Program-made: the position numbers and the translations under genes
Notes under the pieces: model-generated
Told to the model about the DNA's origin: nothing
What the model saw: only the letters and a program-made list of their open reading frames with translations
Databases searched by the model: none
Part shown: positions 61,001 to 64,000 of the stretch, one piece after another
Position numbering within the stretch: position 1 is the first letter of the stretch
Layout: each line of letters opens with the position of its first letter
DNA from: Bacillota bacterium
Lineage (GTDB): Bacteria; Bacillota; Dehalobacteriia; UBA4068; UBA4997
DNA length: 64,000 nt
Assembly: GCA_021771915.1 (NCBI GenBank)
Contig: JAETNY010000005.1
Span: forward strand, 62,001-126,000
Direction: 5' to 3'

Positions 61001-61888
61001 ATGTCATTACAAAGTTTTGTGGCGAATTGTTTGGAAGGGATATTTAATATAACCCAATCTTTAGGTTTTCCCAGCTACGCCATAGCTATTTTTGTTATTG
61101 CAATCATCATACGGTTAATATTGATGCCGCTGAACATTAATCAGCTGCGTTCCACAGTGGCCATGCAGCAAATTCAACCGCAAATACAGGAAATTCAGCA
61201 GCGCTATGCCAGTAATCCGGAACTGATGAATCAGAAAGTTATGCAGCTGTATCAGGATTATAATATTAATCCTTTGGCCGGTTGCCTGCCGATGCTGATA
61301 CAATTCCCGATTATGATTGGCCTTTATAATGGCTTAAGGCAGTTTGTGCCGCTGCATCAGGAATACTATAAATTTTTGTGGATACCTGACCTTGGTCAGA
61401 CCGATAGCACTTATATTATGGTGGTTCTGGTTGCTGCCAGCACCTTTTTGCAAAGCTATATTATAACCGGCAAACCTACACAGCCGATGCAGAAATATAT
61501 GCTTTTTGCCATGCCGTTAATGATGGGTTGGATGGCTGCTTCTTTCCCCTCTTTTTTGTGTATTTACTGGCTGGGCGTAACTATCGTGGGTATTGTTCAG
61601 CAGCTGGCTATCAATAAACCCATGCGCGCCAAGCTGGAGAAACGTGCAGCAGAGTTGGAAGAAGAAAAGCGTCAGAAAAATGAACAGCGTTCTAATCATA
61701 AAACAAAATCCAGCCGCGGCCGTAATTCAAAGAATGATAACGCTGAAAAAGAAGTTGACGCGGAAAATCAAAAAGTTTCTTTAAGCAAGAATAAGGAAGA
61801 TAATTCAGAAAATGCGGAAAATTCTGCTAAAGAAGCAAGCGCTGCAAATGACGATGCGCCAAAAAAACGTCGTCGTCGCCGTCGTTAA
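61001..61888 (+). CDS. yidC: membrane protein insertase YidC (OxaA/SpoIIIJ type)
   Basis: The 295-residue protein has five membrane helices with the conserved start Y-A-I-A-I-F-V-I-A-I-I-I-R-L-I-L-M-P-L and the substrate-groove Arg; Q-x-Q-P-Q-I-Q-E-I-Q-Q-R-Y and G-C-L-P-M-L-I-Q-F-P-I follow. The tail (about 210-295) is a long, charged, Lys/Glu/Asn-rich extension ending in R-R-R-R-R-R. There is no cleavable lipoprotein signal of the Bacillus kind. GAGAGGAA lies upstream of the ATG. The 157-bp gap before it has no gene. Confidence 0.95.
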   Translation: MSLQSFVANCLEGIFNITQSLGFPSYAIAIFVIAIIIRLILMPLNINQLRSTVAMQQIQPQIQEIQQRYASNPELMNQKVMQLYQDYNINPLAGCLPMLIQFPIMIGLYNGLRQFVPLHQEYYKFLWIPDLGQTDSTYIMVVLVAASTFLQSYIITGKPTQPMQKYMLFAMPLMMGWMAASFPSFLCIYWLGVTIVGIVQQLAINKPMRAKLEKRAAELEEEKRQKNEQRSNHKTKSSRGRNSKNDNAEKEVDAENQKVSLSKNKEDNSENAENSAKEASAANDDAPKKRRRRRR

Positions 61889-61937
61889 AAATTAGCAGCA
61901 CAAGGAAAACAAGGATATTTGAAAAGAGGATATATAG

Positions 61938-62630
61938 ATGAAAATTATGGAGAAGAAAGTTTTGCAAAAATCCGCAAAAACGGTGGACGCCGCTGTGCAA
62001 CTGGCATTGCAGGAAATTGGTTTAAGCCGTGACGAGGTGGAAATTGAGATTGTGGAGCCTGGCTCCAAGGGTGTGCTGGGTCTTTTTGGCGGCAAAGATG
62101 CAGTGGTACGCGTCAGCTATAATGACCAGGACCGTGGGCGTGATGCGATTGCTTTTTTGCAACCGATTTTTACAATGCTTAAAGTGGAAGAACAGCCCAC
62201 CTATACCATCGAGTTTAAAGAGGAGGACATGCTTTGGATTACCTTCTCCGGGCGTGGTTTGGGTTCTGTAATTGGTCGGCGCGGTGAAACTCTGGACGCT
62301 TTACAGTATTTGACCAATTTGGTGGTTAATCGCCAGTTTGAAGAAAAATGCCGTATTGTTTTGGACGTAGAGGGTTATCGGGCTGAGCGTGAAAAAACCC
62401 TGACCCATTTGGCTAAAAAAATGGCGGATAAGGCGCGCCGCAGCGGCCGCGATGTAATGCTGGAGCCTATGAGCCCTCATGAACGCCGGGTTATTCATAT
62501 TGCTTTGCAAGATGAAACCGGTATTAAAACAGTCAGCGTTGGCGAGGAACCTTACCGTAAAATTATTATCAAATGCCTGCATAATAATAGAAACAGAAAT
62601 CGGAACCGGGACGACCGGTCGCAATATTAA
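61938..62630 (+). CDS. khpB: RNA-binding protein Jag / KhpB
   Basis: The 230-residue protein has a Jag_N domain (V-L-Q-K-S-A-K-T-V-D-A-A, G-S-K-G-V-L-G-L-F-G), a KH domain (G-S-V-I-G-R-R-G-E-T-L-D-A-L-Q-Y-L) and an R3H domain (M-S-P-H-E-R-R-V-I-H). The C-terminus is Asn/Arg-rich. With KhpA it binds many RNAs and affects cell division. Its neighbour order yidC-jag-mnmE is conserved; the stop overlaps the mnmE start (TAATG). Confidence 0.95.
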   Translation: MKIMEKKVLQKSAKTVDAAVQLALQEIGLSRDEVEIEIVEPGSKGVLGLFGGKDAVVRVSYNDQDRGRDAIAFLQPIFTMLKVEEQPTYTIEFKEEDMLWITFSGRGLGSVIGRRGETLDALQYLTNLVVNRQFEEKCRIVLDVEGYRAEREKTLTHLAKKMADKARRSGRDVMLEPMSPHERRVIHIALQDETGIKTVSVGEEPYRKIIIKCLHNNRNRNRNRDDRSQY

Positions 62631-64000
62631 TGCTGGGCAATACGATTGCCGCTATTGCCACACCGCCAGGCAATGGCGGCATTGGCATTATCAGAATTAG
62701 CGGCGCTAATGCTCTGGTTTTATTGCAAAAAATGTTTTGGCCGGTGGGCGTTGCGTCTGCCGGCTTTTTAAACAGAACGGCTGAAAATTCTTGTTCTCAA
62801 AAAGAACAGCATCTATTTCAGCCGGAACCGCGCCGTTTATATCTGGGGCAGGTCAAGGATAATAACGGCGGCATTTTAGACCAGGCATTGGCTGTTTATA
62901 TGCCGGCTCCCCATTCCTATACCGGCGAAGATGTGGTGGAACTGCAATGTCATGGCGGTTATCTGGTCTGTCATGAAATATTGGCGGCAGCGGTGCAGGC
63001 CGGCGCGCAACTGGCCGAACCGGGTGAGTTTACCTCAAGAGCTTTTATCAACGGTAAAATTTCTTTGGACCAGGCGGAGGCTGTGGTTGATATTATTGAA
63101 GCCAAAAGCGCCGAAGCCTTGAAAATATCAGAACGCCAGCTGGCTGGTGGTTTGCAGCAGCAGTTGGCTGGCATGGCTGACGCTTTGTTGGATATTCTGG
63201 CTCAGCTGGAATTGGCGGTGGATTATCCTGAAGAAACTGACGAGCCGGTTTTGCAGCAACAAATTTTACAGCAACTTACTGTCGCCCGGCAAAATGTACA
63301 GAAATTGTTGGCTCAAACCAAAACCGGACGTTATTATCGAGAAGGAGCGCTGACGGCAATCGTCGGGCCGACCAATGCCGGCAAATCTACCCTGTTGAAT
63401 ACGCTTTTGCAGGTACAGCGCGCAATTGTAACGCCTATACCTGGCACTACGCGGGATACGGTGGAGGAATATTATCTGCTGGACGGCTTGCCTTTGCGTC
63501 TGGTGGATACCGCCGGAATTAGAGAAACTGACGATCTGGTGGAACAGGCCGGCATTGAGCGCAGCAAACAGGCTTTAGCAGCGGCAGATTTGGTGCTGCT
63601 GACTTTGGATTGCAGTCAGCCGATAGAAGAATTTTGGCTAAATTTGTTGCAGCAGCAGGCGCAGACAGAAAATAAAGTTATGCTTTTATTGAATAAGATT
63701 GATTTATTGCCGAGGGAAGATTTAGCTTCCAGCCAGAATTTGGCAAAAATCTACCAGATTTGTGCGGATTATGGAACGCCAATATTGCGCCTTTCCGCTA
63801 AGGACGGTTTTGGTCTGACGGAACTTAAACAGGCAATCAAGCAGATGTTAATGGCTAATCAGTCCGGTGGCGAGCCAATGGCGGCTTTATTGAACGACCG
63901 TCACAAGGCGGCGCTTTTAGCAGCTGATGCGGCCTTAAATTCTGCGGCGGAGGCTGCGGTTATAGCCTTTGATGCGGCAATGTTGAGTATTGATGTGCAA
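62630..64000 (+). CDS. mnmE: tRNA modification GTPase MnmE, 3' end outside window
   Basis: 457 codons are visible; the family length is about 460, but the C-terminal Cys motif is not yet reached, so some tens of residues are missing. The N-terminal folate-binding domain (T-I-A-A-I-A-T-P-P-G-N-G-G-I-G-I-I-R-I-S-G) is followed by helices and a G domain: V-G-P-T-N-A-G-K-S-T (G1), P-G-T-T-R-D-T-V (G2), D-T-A-G-I-R (G3) and N-K-I-D (G4). G1 reads G-P-T-N-A rather than the common G-R/K-P-N-V/A. It acts with MnmG on wobble uridines. Confidence 0.96.
   Translation, partial: MLGNTIAAIATPPGNGGIGIIRISGANALVLLQKMFWPVGVASAGFLNRTAENSCSQKEQHLFQPEPRRLYLGQVKDNNGGILDQALAVYMPAPHSYTGEDVVELQCHGGYLVCHEILAAAVQAGAQLAEPGEFTSRAFINGKISLDQAEAVVDIIEAKSAEALKISERQLAGGLQQQLAGMADALLDILAQLELAVDYPEETDEPVLQQQILQQLTVARQNVQKLLAQTKTGRYYREGALTAIVGPTNAGKSTLLNTLLQVQRAIVTPIPGTTRDTVEEYYLLDGLPLRLVDTAGIRETDDLVEQAGIERSKQALAAADLVLLTLDCSQPIEEFWLNLLQQQAQTENKVMLLLNKIDLLPREDLASSQNLAKIYQICADYGTPILRLSAKDGFGLTELKQAIKQMLMANQSGGEPMAALLNDRHKAALLAADAALNSAAEAAVIAFDAAMLSIDVQ

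Overview
The window spans the replication-origin region of a low-to-moderate-GC bacterium, most likely an anaerobic Firmicute (Clostridia or Peptococcaceae-like; Negativicutes not excluded). The evidence is the dnaA-dnaN-yaaA-recF block facing rpmH-rnpA-yidD-yidC-jag-mnmE, parAB with two parS sites, an oxygen-sensitive 2-hydroxyacyl-CoA dehydratase system, SLH-domain surface proteins, copper-amine-oxidase-N/PepSY secreted proteins and a SCIFF peptide with its radical SAM maturase. No phage, insertion sequence or CRISPR was seen. Species cannot be named from the sequence alone.

Layout. 1-5097: 3' part of a very large SLH/Ig-like surface protein. 5187-5562: a small hydrophobic-peptide gene with a convergent antisense RNA (candidate type I toxin-antitoxin). 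5603-10104: two-gene 2-hydroxyacyl-CoA dehydratase/activase operon. 10314-11030: two small unknown genes. 11096-18184: complete F-type ATP synthase operon (atpI-B-E-F-H-A-G-D-C, minus strand). 18414-25509: ridA, a secreted metal-binding-like protein, topB, an M18 aminopeptidase, an Rrf2 regulator and glmM. 25706-33082: SatP-like transporter, three tRNAs, a helically phased DnaA-box cluster, sbcDC, a DtxR-family regulator and glnS. 33262-35008: small-peptide region dominated by four tandem toxin/antisense modules. 35169-38282: S-layer-type protein with a long leader. 38933-43745: fabK, serS, a HAD phosphatase, parB and parA. 43968-47202: rsmG and mnmG, separated by parS and tandem repeats. 47819-52601: an unknown gene and ilvN-ilvB-scfB-scfA. 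52774-54157: a Cys-rich peptide and a low-complexity protein. 54431-59586: murI, recF, yaaA, dnaN and dnaA. 60012-64000: rpmH, rnpA, yidD, yidC, jag and mnmE (runs off the edge).

The most notable system is the array at 33482-35008. Four diverged copies each encode a 29-30 residue hydrophobic peptide resembling the Fst/Ldr type I toxins (hydrophobic core, Trp-Leu, basic tail). Each faces a consensus sigma-A promoter (TTGACA-17-TATAAT) for a ~70-nt convergent antisense RNA and shares a bidirectional terminator with it. Each antisense RNA carries a direct repeat of its own toxin's translation start, and these repeats differ between modules in matching ways, as expected for four separately addressed antitoxins. 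This is the par/Fst layout known from enterococcal plasmid pAD1. A fifth locus at 5187-5562 has the same architecture with an unrelated peptide and a perfect hairpin over its ribosome binding site.

Replication and segregation signals are concentrated here: DnaA-box clusters in the dnaA-dnaN gap, upstream of dnaA and, unexpectedly, upstream of sbcD; parS sites either side of rsmG-mnmG; and a family of 105-115-bp intergenic repeats around them. All functions are inferred from reading the sequence; no searches or folding programs were run.
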